Shown here piece by piece: positions 1 through 8,864 of a stretch of DNA of 64,000 nucleotides. Each line of letters starts with the position of its first letter. The first letter of the stretch is position 1. The translations under genes and the position numbers were made by a program. The notes beneath the pieces were generated by a model. The model worked only from the letters and a program-made list of their open reading frames with translations. It made no database searches and had not been told where the DNA came from. The stretch is from Modestobacter altitudinis (GTDB lineage: Bacteria; Actinomycetota; Actinomycetes; Mycobacteriales; Geodermatophilaceae): the NCBI RefSeq assembly GCF_005930475.1, contig NZ_SJEW01000017.1:1-64000 (forward strand). The letters are read 5' to 3'.

Positions 1-8
1 GGCGGTGG

Positions 9-12
<4 letters not shown>
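1..12 (-). CDS. Start of a downstream gene, probably the ABC permease partner
   Basis: Only the first four codons are in the window. On the minus strand an ATG at 12-10 overlaps the TGA of the ABC ATPase (11-9) as ATGA, the usual arrangement for a translationally coupled operon. In DrrA-type systems the next gene normally encodes the membrane permease (DrrB type). That identity is inferred from context; nothing in 12 bases can show it. Confidence 0.35.
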
Positions 13-983
<971 letters not shown>

Positions 984-1095
984 GGGTCCTCCTGGACGTG
1001 GGTGGTTGCCAGGAGAGAGGTTCGGCGGTGGCGCTGACATCGCGGCGACGGACGGCTGACACCGGCTGACGGCCGCTGACGGGCACGATGGCGGG

Positions 1096-1428
1096 GTGAC
1101 CGCAGTCGAGGACCTGACCCGCACCCGGGCGGGGACCCTCGCCCACATCGCAGCGCTCACCGCGGAGTTCGACGAGGTGGTGGCGGCGTCGGCGTCCTCC
1201 AACGCCGACGACGAGCACGACCCCGAGGGCGCGACGATCGCCTTCGAACGGCAGCAGCTCGCCGCCCTGCTCGACCAGGCCCGGCAGCGGCTGGCCGACG
1301 TCGACGCGGCGCTGGCCCGGGCTGCGGCCGGCGACTACGGCCGCTGCGTCGAGTGCGGCCAGCAGATCGCCCCCGAGCGGCTCGCCGCCCGCCCCCAGAC
1401 CCGCACCTGCATCAGCTGCGCCCGCTGA
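1096..1428 (+). CDS. TraR/DksA family zinc-finger protein
   Basis: A 110-residue protein with an acidic, helical N-terminal half and a C-terminal C4 zinc finger (CVEC near residue 86, CISC near the end), the layout of the TraR/DksA superfamily. Relatives bind RNA polymerase through the secondary channel or act as small regulators; in actinobacteria most are uncharacterised. It starts at a GTG and is divergent from the ABC ATPase gene, with 112 bases between the two starts. A 74-base palindrome follows its stop codon. The family call is secure; the function is not. Confidence 0.85.
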   Translation: MTAVEDLTRTRAGTLAHIAALTAEFDEVVAASASSNADDEHDPEGATIAFERQQLAALLDQARQRLADVDAALARAAAGDYGRCVECGQQIAPERLAARPQTRTCISCAR

Positions 1429-1441
1429 CGGCTGGGCGGCT

Positions 1442-1515
1442 CGTTGATCATGGGCGTCTGGCGCGGGGACACGCCGTCCACCGCGTGTCCGCGAGCGAGA
1501 ACTCCATGATCAACG
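1442..1515. repeat. Nested palindrome between convergent genes
   Basis: A perfect 12-base inverted repeat (CGTTGATCATGG at 1442-1453 against 1504-1515) encloses a second stem (GCGGGGACACGC against GCGTGTCCGCG). It fills the gap between the converging DksA-like and glycosyltransferase genes, so it could act as a bidirectional terminator. The compact, self-contained shape also fits a REP-like repeat unit; no second copy was seen in this window. Confidence 0.6.
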
Positions 1516-1528
1516 CCGGGGTGGGTGC

Positions 1529-2464
1529 TCAGCTCACGTAGCGGCGGGCGGTGGAGCTGCGCTGGGCGTGCTCGAGGGCGGCGAACCGGGCCTCGGCGTG
1601 CGGCGGGAGCACGGTGCGCTCGCGGAGCACCCAGGGCAGCCCCCGCACCGCGGCGAGCAGCCCGCGGGCGGTCACCCGGTCGCGCGGGACGGTGCGCAGC
1701 AGGTGCCCGGTGCGGCGCAGGGCCGGCCGGAGCGGGCGGCGCAGCCACGTGGTCCACAGCGTGTTGCGGATGCCGTCGGCCCGCCGCTTGTGCGGGTCCC
1801 GCGCGGTGCTGGCCTGGTGGTGGACGGTGAGGTCCGGCAGGTAGCAGAGCTCCCAGCCGGCGGAGGCGAGGTCGCCGGCCATCAGCTCCTCCTCGCCGCC
1901 CAGCCAGAGCCGCTCGCTGAAGCCGCCGACCTCGTCGAAGGCCTCGCGGCGGAGCACGCTCGCGCCGGCGAGGAAGCTGCCCAGCGCCGGGCCGGGGAGC
2001 CAGTCGGCGCCGACGACGGGGGAGTCGCGCAGCTCGGCGACGATCGGGTCCTCGGTGCTGCCGGGCTCGACCAGGATCCGCGCGGTGAGCACGGCCAGCC
2101 GGGGGTGTGCGTCCAGGGTGTCGGCCGCGGTGCGCAGCGAGCCCGGTTCCCACCAGGTGTCGTCGTCGCAGAAGGCGACGTAGGGGGTGTCCAGCCGGGC
2201 GACGCCGCGGTTGCGGCCGACCGCGCCGAGGTTGGTCGGGCTGGCGATCAGCTCCACCCAGGGGTGCTGGGCGCGGACGGCGTCGGCGGTGCCGTCGGTG
2301 GAGCCGTTGTCCACGACCACGACGTGCGGCTGCTCGGGGAGCAGGCGCAGCCGGGACAGCGCGAGCAGCAGTTCCTCGCGCCGCTGGTGGGTGATGACCA
2401 CGACCGCGACCCGCGGGTCCGCGCCGGTGTCGGTGGTCATCGGCGCGGCGAGCTCGCTGGTCAC
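1529..2464 (-). CDS. Family 2 glycosyltransferase (second of a tandem pair)
   Basis: A GT-A fold glycosyltransferase that would transfer a sugar from a nucleotide-sugar donor. The N-terminal part has VVVITHQRR, the nucleotide-binding VVDNGSTDGT and the metal-binding FCDDDTWW motif; the middle carries LGGEEELMAGDL with the usual acidic catalytic region; the C-terminus is basic and probably membrane-associated. It is a close paralogue of its upstream neighbour, with the same block order and length. A GTG at 2464 overlaps the neighbour's TGA (GTGA), so coupled translation is likely; an ATG at 2440 is the alternative. It is the last gene of the minus-strand glycan unit. Acceptor and sugar are unknown. 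Confidence 0.85.
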   Translation of the reverse strand: MTSELAAPMTTDTGADPRVAVVVITHQRREELLLALSRLRLLPEQPHVVVVDNGSTDGTADAVRAQHPWVELIASPTNLGAVGRNRGVARLDTPYVAFCDDDTWWEPGSLRTAADTLDAHPRLAVLTARILVEPGSTEDPIVAELRDSPVVGADWLPGPALGSFLAGASVLRREAFDEVGGFSERLWLGGEEELMAGDLASAGWELCYLPDLTVHHQASTARDPHKRRADGIRNTLWTTWLRRPLRPALRRTGHLLRTVPRDRVTARGLLAAVRGLPWVLRERTVLPPHAEARFAALEHAQRSSTARRYVS

Positions 2465-3318
2465 CGGGCCAGCGTCCGGACGCCGTCCATCACGTGCCGG
2501 GGCAGCACCCGGCGGCGGCGCAGCGCCGCGGGGACCCGGGGGAGGGCGCCGGCCAGCCCGCGCCAGCCGGGGACGCCGGCGCGCGCGGCGCGGAGCAGCT
2601 GACCGGCCAGGTCGCGCAGCGGGTAGCGCATCAGGGCGGTGAGCACCCGGCTGCGCCAGATGCCCGCCTGCCGGCTGGCCGGCGCCTCGCGCGAGGTCGA
2701 GGGGTGGTGGTGCACGGTGACGCTGTCGACGTAGGACAGCCCCCAACCGGCGGCGGCGAGGTCCAGGGCGAGCCGCTCCTCCTCGCCGGGGAAGCGGACC
2801 ACCGGGTCGAAACCGCCGACGTCGGTGAACGCCTCGGTGCGCACCAGCGCGGCGCAGGCCACGAAGCCCAGCAGCGACGGCCCGGGCAGGTCCGGCTCGG
2901 TGCCCAGCGGGCTGGCCGCCATCTCGGTGCAGACCGGGTCCAGCTCTTCCTCGCTGTCCACCAGGATCCGGGCGGACAGCAGCCCCAACCGCGGGTGGGC
3001 GTCCATGATCGCGACGGCGCGGGCCAGGTCGCCGGGCGCCCACCAGGAGTCGTCGTCGGTGAAGGCCACGAACGGGGTGCCGGCGCGGGCGGTGCCCAGG
3101 GTGCGGGCGACGGCACCGGCGTTGCGGTCCAGCGGGACGACCGTGACGGCGGGGTGGGCGGCGCGCACCGCCTCCACGGTGCCGTCGGTGGAGGCGTTGT
3201 CGACCAGGACGACGTGCGCCTCGTGCCGCGGCAGGCTGGCGAGGAGGTCGGCGCGGCGGTTGCGGCTGGCCACCACGCAGGTCACCGCGGACAGCGGTGG
3301 GTGGAGCTGTGTGATCAC
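2461..3318 (-). CDS. Family 2 glycosyltransferase (first of a tandem pair)
   Basis: A GT2-type enzyme of about 285 residues. Visible blocks are CVVASRNRR, the donor-binding VVLVDNASTDGT, the metal-binding FTDDDSWW and the FPGEEERLALDL acidic block, followed by a basic tail. The GTG at 3318 is chosen as start because the conserved fold begins about ten residues later and the upstream toroid gene stops at 3348. It aligns block for block with the next gene, so the two arose by tandem duplication. Clustering with a GT4 enzyme, a methyltransferase and a toroid protein points to a shared glycan or glycolipid pathway. Confidence 0.85.
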   Translation of the reverse strand: MITQLHPPLSAVTCVVASRNRRADLLASLPRHEAHVVLVDNASTDGTVEAVRAAHPAVTVVPLDRNAGAVARTLGTARAGTPFVAFTDDDSWWAPGDLARAVAIMDAHPRLGLLSARILVDSEEELDPVCTEMAASPLGTEPDLPGPSLLGFVACAALVRTEAFTDVGGFDPVVRFPGEEERLALDLAAAGWGLSYVDSVTVHHHPSTSREAPASRQAGIWRSRVLTALMRYPLRDLAGQLLRAARAGVPGWRGLAGALPRVPAALRRRRVLPRHVMDGVRTLAR

Positions 3319-3347
3319 GCCCGGACCCTGCCCGGTCCGCACGCCGG

Positions 3348-4439
3348 TCAACCCCGCACGACCCCTCCGCCGGGGGTGGCGTCGGGCACTCCCCGGCGGG
3401 CAGGACCCGCCAGCGCGCCCGGGTCGGCGAACAACGCAGCGGCCGGTCCGGTGCCGGCGATCGCGTCGGCGGCCAGCACCACGGCGGCGGCGGTCCAGCT
3501 GGTGCGCTCCACCGGCCAGCGGGCGTCGTCGGCGTAGACCAGGCCGGTCCAGTACGAGCCGTCGTCCGCGCGGAGGTGCTGCATGGCGGCCAGCTGCTCG
3601 GTGGCGTCGTCCACCCGGCCCGCGGCGGCCAGCGCCAGCGCCAGCTCGCAGGTCTCGGCACCGGTCACCCACGGCCGGTCGGCGACGCAGCGGACGCCCA
3701 GGCCGGGGACGACGAAGGTGTCCCAGCCGGCGGCGAGCCGGGCCTCGGCCGGTGCGCCGCAGACCGCGCCGGCGAGCACCGGGTAGTACCAGTCCATCGA
3801 GTACCGCGAGCGGTCGGCGAAGGCCCCGGGCCGCTCGACCAGCGCCCGGCCGAGGTCGGCGGCGGCGAGGTCCCAGTCCGGCTGCTCCTCACCGACAAGA
3901 CCGGCCAGCGCGATGCCGGCGCGCAGGGCCTGGTAGAGGCTGGCGTTCCCGGTGAGCAGCGCGGTGTCGTCGGGCGTGCCGTCGGGTCGCAGCGCCCAGC
4001 TGACCGCGCCGCTGGGCAGCTGCATCGCGGTCACCAGGTCCAGGGCGCGGCGCACCGTGGACCACAGCCGGTCGACCAGGGCGTCGTCGCCGGTGGCGAG
4101 CCAGGAGTGCCACACGCCGACGGCCAGGTAGCCGGCGTGGTTGCTCTCGACCGCGGGCGCGGTGACGACGCCGTCCCGGTACTCGGCGGCCCACGACCCG
4201 TCCGGGCGCTGCCGGCGGGCCAGCCAGGCGTACGCGGCGGCGGCCCGGTCGTGCCGGCCGCCGACGTCCAGCGCCATCGCCGACTCCACCATGTCCCAGG
4301 CGTCGAGCTGGCCACCGCGGAACCAGGGCAGCGCACCGTCGGCCGACTGCTCGGCGGCGATGGCGGTCACGGTCTCCCGGACCTGGTCGGCGGTCAGCAC
4401 GCCGGGCACCTCGGGGAGGGCCGCGGGGACGTCAGGCAC
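3348..4439 (-). CDS. Alpha/alpha-toroid protein (prenyltransferase/cyclase-like)
   Basis: A 363-residue protein made of repeated helical hairpins with tryptophan- and glycine-rich turns (QRPDGSW near residue 73, then LPSGAVSW, RADDGSYW). These QxxDGSW-like repeats are typical of the alpha/alpha barrel shared by terpene cyclases, protein prenyltransferases and some glycoside-processing proteins. No DxDD motif for squalene-type cyclisation is visible, so a terpene cyclase role is unlikely. Such proteins are often annotated simply as prenyltransferase. It starts at a GTG that overlaps the methyltransferase stop by eight bases and so belongs to the five-gene unit; its real substrate may be the glycan made by its neighbours. 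Confidence 0.7.
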   Translation of the reverse strand: MPDVPAALPEVPGVLTADQVRETVTAIAAEQSADGALPWFRGGQLDAWDMVESAMALDVGGRHDRAAAAYAWLARRQRPDGSWAAEYRDGVVTAPAVESNHAGYLAVGVWHSWLATGDDALVDRLWSTVRRALDLVTAMQLPSGAVSWALRPDGTPDDTALLTGNASLYQALRAGIALAGLVGEEQPDWDLAAADLGRALVERPGAFADRSRYSMDWYYPVLAGAVCGAPAEARLAAGWDTFVVPGLGVRCVADRPWVTGAETCELALALAAAGRVDDATEQLAAMQHLRADDGSYWTGLVYADDARWPVERTSWTAAAVVLAADAIAGTGPAAALFADPGALAGPARRGVPDATPGGGVVRG

Positions 4440-5190
4440 GCGCGAGGTCCCCGGCGGGCTCGGCGGTGTCGTCGACCCGGACCCCCGGCTTGTCGGCGTA
4501 GATCACGAAGCTCTTGCCCAGCAACGGGTCCAGCAGCCGCTCGGCGGTCCGGGTGAGCCACGGCCGGCGCACCAGGTCCCACACCAGCAGCCGGTGGTAG
4601 GCGCGCACGGCAGAGGTGTCCCGGTCGACGCCGACCGCGCACTTGAGCCACCAGAACGGGGCGTGCAGGGCGTGCGCGTGATGGGTGTCGGTGGGCTGCA
4701 GACCGGCGCCGACGAGCCGCTCCCACAGCTGGTCCCCGCGGTAGATGCGGATGTGGCCGCCCTCGTTGGCGTGGTAGCTGTCCGACAGCGCCCAGCAGAT
4801 CCGCTCGGGCCCGTAGCGGGGGACGCTGATCGCCACCCGACCGCCGGGCCGGAGCACCCGGGCGATCTCGGCCAGCGCGGTCCGGTCGTCCGGGATGTGC
4901 TCGAGCACCTCGGAGGCGATCACCCGGTCGACGCTGGCGTCGGGCACCGGCAGCGCCCGCAGGTCGCCGCGGGCAGCTCCCGCGGACGCGCCGACCGGCG
5001 CCTCACCGGCGGCCGCGATGGCGCCCAGCCACTCGGTGGTGGTGGCCACCTCCTGCTGCCCCCAGTCGACCGCGAGCACCGAGGCCCCGCGTCGGTAGGC
5101 CTCGAACGCGTGCCGGCCCTCCCCGCAGCCCAGGTCCAGCAGCCGCATGCCGGGCCGGAGGTCGAGCAGGTCGTAGTCGACCGTCAGCAC
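4432..5190 (-). CDS. Class I SAM-dependent methyltransferase
   Basis: A 252-residue Methyltransf_11-type enzyme. The SAM-binding motif I reads LLDLGCGEGRHAFEA near residue 20, the acidic strand-2 residue follows in VLAVDWG, and the motif IV/post-I region is VIASEVLEHIPD with LRPGGRVAIS. The C-terminal third is basic and aromatic, perhaps for acceptor binding. The GTG at 5190 overlaps the glycosyltransferase stop (TGA at 5186-5184), so the genes are translationally coupled. In this setting it most likely methylates a sugar or lipid intermediate of the same pathway; that role is inference. Confidence 0.85.
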   Translation of the reverse strand: MLTVDYDLLDLRPGMRLLDLGCGEGRHAFEAYRRGASVLAVDWGQQEVATTTEWLGAIAAAGEAPVGASAGAARGDLRALPVPDASVDRVIASEVLEHIPDDRTALAEIARVLRPGGRVAISVPRYGPERICWALSDSYHANEGGHIRIYRGDQLWERLVGAGLQPTDTHHAHALHAPFWWLKCAVGVDRDTSAVRAYHRLLVWDLVRRPWLTRTAERLLDPLLGKSFVIYADKPGVRVDDTAEPAGDLARA

Positions 5191-6464
5191 GCGGCGCTCC
5201 CGGTCGTCGTGGTGCTGGTGGTCGTGGACCGGTCCAGCACCTCGGCGTACCAGTCGGCGGTCCGCTCCGCGGTGCGCCGCCAGGTGTAGGCGCCCAGCAC
5301 CCGGGTCCGGCCGGCCCTGCCCAGCTGCTCCTGCAGCGACGGGTGGTCGAGCACCAGCTCCAGCGCCGCGGCCAGCCGGTCGACGTCGCCGGCCGGGACC
5401 TGGAGCCCGGCGTGCGAGCCGACCACCTCCGGCAGCGCTCCGGCGTCTGTGGTGACCAGCGGGGTCCCGCAGGCCATCGCCTCGACCGCGGGCAGCGAGA
5501 AGCCCTCGTACAGCGACGGGATGGCGGCGACCGTGGCCGTCTGCAGCAGCCGCACCAGCTCCTCGGTCGGCACCGGCCCGGTGAAGCGGACCGCGTCGCC
5601 GAGGTCCAGTCGGTCCAGCGCCGCGTGCGCGGGTCCACCCGGGCGCGCGGTGCCGACGACGGTCAGCCGGACCTGCCGCTCGGTGCGCAGCTTGGCGACC
5701 GCGTCGAGCAGGTGCACCAGTCCCTTGAGCGGCACGTCGGCGCTGGTGGTCACCACGATGCTGGCCGGGTCCCGGAGGCCCCGCTCGGCCGGCGGCCGGA
5801 AGACGTCGGGGTCGATCCCGACCGGGATCACCTCGACGTCGGCCGCGGGCACGCCCATGTGCCGGGTGATGTCGCGGCGGGAGCTCTGCGACACGGTGGT
5901 GACGCCGTCCAGCCGCTGGGCGACCCGGGCCTGCATCGCGGTGAAGGCGTACCAGCGGCGCAGGGTCAGCCGCCGGCGCAGGCCGGTGGCCGCAGCGAGC
6001 TCGAGGTCCCGGTCGATCGCGATGGGGTGGTGGACCGTCGCCACCGTGGGCAGACCGCGGCGGCGGAGCTGCAGCAGCCCGTAGCCGAGGGACTGGTTGT
6101 CGTGCACCAGGTCGAACTCGCCGGCGCGACGGCCGAGGAGCCGGGCCGCCCGGAGGCTGAAGGTCAGCGGCTCGGGGAAACCGGCGGTGCACATGGTGGC
6201 CCACTCGGCCACGTCGACGAGGCCGCGGAACTCGCTGGGTCGCGGTGTCCGGAACGGGTCGGGTTCCCGGTAGAGGTCCAGGCTGGGCACCCGGGTCAGC
6301 GGCACGCCCTCGTCGAGCTCCGGGTAGGGCTGCCCGCTCAGCACCTCGACCCGGTGCCCGAGTTCGCGGAGCTCCCGGGACAGCGCCCGGACGTAGACGC
6401 CCTGGCCACCGCCGTGGGGCTTGCTCCGGTAGGACAGCAGTGCCACGCGCAGCGACCGTCCCAT
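5184..6464 (-). CDS. GT4 family glycosyltransferase
   Basis: A 426-residue GT-B enzyme and the first gene of the minus-strand five-gene unit. The N-terminal domain has the glycine-rich GGGQGVYV loop used for the donor phosphate; the C-terminal domain has IPVGIDPDVFRP and the EX7E-type EGFSLPAVEA motif expected of retaining GT4 enzymes. The C-terminus ends in a run of Ser and Thr codons. The start ATG lies at 6464. The substrates are unknown; mannosyl- and glucosyltransferases of cell-envelope glycans share this architecture. Confidence 0.9.
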   Translation of the reverse strand: MGRSLRVALLSYRSKPHGGGQGVYVRALSRELRELGHRVEVLSGQPYPELDEGVPLTRVPSLDLYREPDPFRTPRPSEFRGLVDVAEWATMCTAGFPEPLTFSLRAARLLGRRAGEFDLVHDNQSLGYGLLQLRRRGLPTVATVHHPIAIDRDLELAAATGLRRRLTLRRWYAFTAMQARVAQRLDGVTTVSQSSRRDITRHMGVPAADVEVIPVGIDPDVFRPPAERGLRDPASIVVTTSADVPLKGLVHLLDAVAKLRTERQVRLTVVGTARPGGPAHAALDRLDLGDAVRFTGPVPTEELVRLLQTATVAAIPSLYEGFSLPAVEAMACGTPLVTTDAGALPEVVGSHAGLQVPAGDVDRLAAALELVLDHPSLQEQLGRAGRTRVLGAYTWRRTAERTADWYAEVLDRSTTTSTTTTGSAAC

Positions 6465-6552
6465 GCCCGGACTCTAACCAGCGGGTCCGGCCGCCCCTGG
6501 AGCCGGACCGGGCGCCGTGGCAGGTGGTCGGCCCGCCTGGCAGGGTGCGGGC

Positions 6553-6846
6553 ATGCTGCGTCACGTCGTGCTCTTCACCTGGACCGAGGACACCGACCCC
6601 GAGACCCGGGCCGCCACGGTCGCGGCCATCCGCCGGCTGCCGGAGGTGGTGGGCGGGATGACGTCCTTCGCCATCGGCCCGGACGCCGGCATCACCGAGG
6701 GCAATGCCCACACCGCCCTGGTGGCCGACTTCCCCGACGTGGAGGCCTACCGCGCCTACGCGATGGACCCGCGGCACCTGGCCGTCATCGCCGAGCACGT
6801 GAAGCCCCACCTGGCCGCACGGTCGGCCGTCCAGTACGAGGTCTGA
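6553..6846 (+). CDS. Dabb family stress-responsive alpha/beta-barrel protein
   Basis: A 97-residue protein that begins MLRHVVLFTW, the hallmark opening strand of the Dabb (dimeric alpha/beta barrel) family, with the conserved H and a later HPxH-like helix (DPRHLAVIAEHVKPHL). Members form small dimers; some act in stress responses and a few as polyketide cyclases. The start ATG at 6553 is fixed by the family N-terminus. It is monocistronic and divergent from the GT4 gene. No specific function can be given. Confidence 0.85.
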   Translation: MLRHVVLFTWTEDTDPETRAATVAAIRRLPEVVGGMTSFAIGPDAGITEGNAHTALVADFPDVEAYRAYAMDPRHLAVIAEHVKPHLAARSAVQYEV

Positions 6847-6891
6847 GCGCGCGCCCCGCTCGCCGGTGTGCTCCGGCCCTACCCTCGGACC

Positions 6892-7647
6892 ATGATCACC
6901 GATCGCCGCCGTCAGGTCGGGCTGCTCACCGCGGGACTGCTCGGCGCGGCGGTGCTGGCCGGCTGCGGCTCCGAGGTCGAGGGGCAGGGGTCGGCGAGCC
7001 CGACCCCGACCTCCTCGGCCGGGCAGAGCACCGGCGCGCCGGACGACGTCGAGGACCTCTCCGCGGGGCTGCTGCCGGCGGAGGCGTTCGGGGCCGGCGC
7101 CCAGGCCACGCCGATCACCGCCGACCAGCTGCAGCAGCAGTCCTCGCTCGGGGGACTGGGCGGGGGGCAGGACGTCACGGTCACCCCCGAGGCGTGCGCG
7201 CCGGCGGTGAAGTCGATGGAGCCCGGCCTCGACGACCTCACCGGCCTGGGCGGCCAGACCGTCACCACCGGCTCCGCGGGCACCGCCACCGCTGAGCTGC
7301 TGATCGCGGGCCCGGGGGTCACCGACGGCGTCGACCAGCTGAGCGCGACCGTGCAGTCCTGCCCGGAGGCGACGATCACCGCTCCCCAGCTCGGCACGGC
7401 CACCGCCACCTTCGCCGAGCTGGCCGTGCCGGATCTCGGCGACGGGTCGGCCGGGATGACGATGACCATCTCGCTGACCGGCCCGGACGGGCAGCCGGTG
7501 ACCGTGCCGCTGCTGATGGGGATGGTCGCGGACGGCGACCGGCTGGTCAGCCTGACCACCACCGATCCGACCGGTGCGACCGACCCCGCGGCCTTCGGCG
7601 CTCTGCTGCAGCAGGCCTACGAGCACCAGGCCGACGCCCTGGACTGA
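6892..7647 (+). CDS. Secreted lipoprotein of unknown function
   Basis: A 251-residue protein with a lipoprotein signal peptide: a basic start (DRRRQ), a hydrophobic stretch and a lipobox ending LAGC, with the lipidated cysteine at residue 25. A Ser/Pro/Thr-rich linker follows, then a globular part with two cysteines that could pair (TPEACAP and VQSCPE). The overall shape resembles actinobacterial sensor-domain lipoproteins of the mycobacterial PknH-extracellular type, but I do not claim that family. It would be anchored to the outer face of the membrane. Confidence 0.75.
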   Translation: MITDRRRQVGLLTAGLLGAAVLAGCGSEVEGQGSASPTPTSSAGQSTGAPDDVEDLSAGLLPAEAFGAGAQATPITADQLQQQSSLGGLGGGQDVTVTPEACAPAVKSMEPGLDDLTGLGGQTVTTGSAGTATAELLIAGPGVTDGVDQLSATVQSCPEATITAPQLGTATATFAELAVPDLGDGSAGMTMTISLTGPDGQPVTVPLLMGMVADGDRLVSLTTTDPTGATDPAAFGALLQQAYEHQADALD

Positions 7648-7798
7648 GCAAGCGGTCCGGCACGGGGACGGGGTGCACATGTCCTGACCGTGCACCCGTG
7701 AGCCGACGGCCCGCTGCTGGCCGTCCACAGGGGCGGCCTCCGTCCACAACCTGGGCTGACACGCTCCGCGCCGGGCCTGCCGGCAGCAGGGTCGCCGC

Positions 7799-8860
7799 AT
7801 GTCCGACGCCGACCCGCCGTTCACCGTCCGTCTCTCCGATCCCGGCGAGGTGGCCGCCGCCCTGCCGCACCTCATCGGCTTCCAGCCGCACGAGTCGCTC
7901 GTGGCGGTGAGCCTGCGCGGCCGGGGCGGTGGCCGGCTCGGCCTCACCGGCCGGACCGACCTGCCGCCCGCCGCGCACGCCCGGCCGGTGCTGGACGGCA
8001 TGGTGCGCTCGATGCTCACCGACCGGCCCGCGGCCGTGCTGCTCCTCGTGGTGAGCGAGCAGGACGACGACCGGGACGGGGGGCCCGGTCCGGCCGAGCT
8101 GCCGCACCGGCCGCTGGTGCACGAGGCGGTGCTCGCCTTCACCGCGGCCCGGGTGGCCGTGCGCGAGGTCCTCCTGGTCCGGGGCGGTCGCTGGTGGTCC
8201 TACGACTGCGACGCGGCGTGCTGCCTGCCCGCTGCAGGCACGCCGCTGCCCGGCGGCACCAGCCCGCTGGCCGCCGCCGCCGTGGTGACCGGGCAGGTGG
8301 TCGAGGCCGACCGGGCCGCGCTGGTCCGGCGGCTCGCCCCGGTCGGCTTCCTGGCCGCTGCGGGGATGGCCCGGGCCTGCGACGAGGTGGGTGACCACCT
8401 GGCCCGCCGGACCGCCGAGCTGGGCTGGGACGCCGTCGCGGAGGAGGGCTGGGCGGCTGTGCTGGCGGCCGTGGACGCCGCGGAACCCGGTGCGGGCGCC
8501 CGGCTGTCCGACCGGCAGGTGGCCCGGCTCGCCTGGGGGCTGCGCGACGTCGACCTGCGCGACCGCGCGCTCACCCTGGCGCTGGGCCGCTCGGCGGCTG
8601 CAGCCGAGGTGGTCTGGACCGAGCTGACCCGGCGGGCGCCGGCATCGCTGGCCGCGGCACCGGCGACCCTGCTCGCGGTCACCGCCTGGGTGCGCGGCGA
8701 CGGCTCGCTGGCCAACGTGGCGCTCGAGCGCGCGCTGGCCAGCGAGCCGACCTACACCTTCGCCGTGCTGCTGCGCACGGCCCTGGATGCCTGCCTGCCG
8801 CCGGCCGAGGTGCGCCGGCTGATCCGCGACGCGTGCGGACCCAGCGATGCCCGCCGGTGA
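7799..8860 (+). CDS. DUF4192 domain protein
   Basis: A 353-residue cytoplasmic protein that fits the DUF4192 family of actinobacteria. It opens with the characteristic block LSDPGEVAAALPHLIGFQPHESLV and has a helical, alanine- and arginine-rich C-terminal half. No catalytic motif stands out and the family function is unknown. The start ATG precedes the family block by about ten residues. It converges on the S9 peptidase gene with only four bases between the stop codons. Confidence 0.85.
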   Translation: MSDADPPFTVRLSDPGEVAAALPHLIGFQPHESLVAVSLRGRGGGRLGLTGRTDLPPAAHARPVLDGMVRSMLTDRPAAVLLLVVSEQDDDRDGGPGPAELPHRPLVHEAVLAFTAARVAVREVLLVRGGRWWSYDCDAACCLPAAGTPLPGGTSPLAAAAVVTGQVVEADRAALVRRLAPVGFLAAAGMARACDEVGDHLARRTAELGWDAVAEEGWAAVLAAVDAAEPGAGARLSDRQVARLAWGLRDVDLRDRALTLALGRSAAAAEVVWTELTRRAPASLAAAPATLLAVTAWVRGDGSLANVALERALASEPTYTFAVLLRTALDACLPPAEVRRLIRDACGPSDARR

Positions 8861-8864
8861 CCGG

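Noticed and set aside
4432-8142. A 1,236-codon open frame on the minus strand
   Set aside because: Only the part from 5190 to 4432 encodes a recognisable protein (methyltransferase). The rest lies opposite or out of frame with genes that have clear domains and is a product of high GC.
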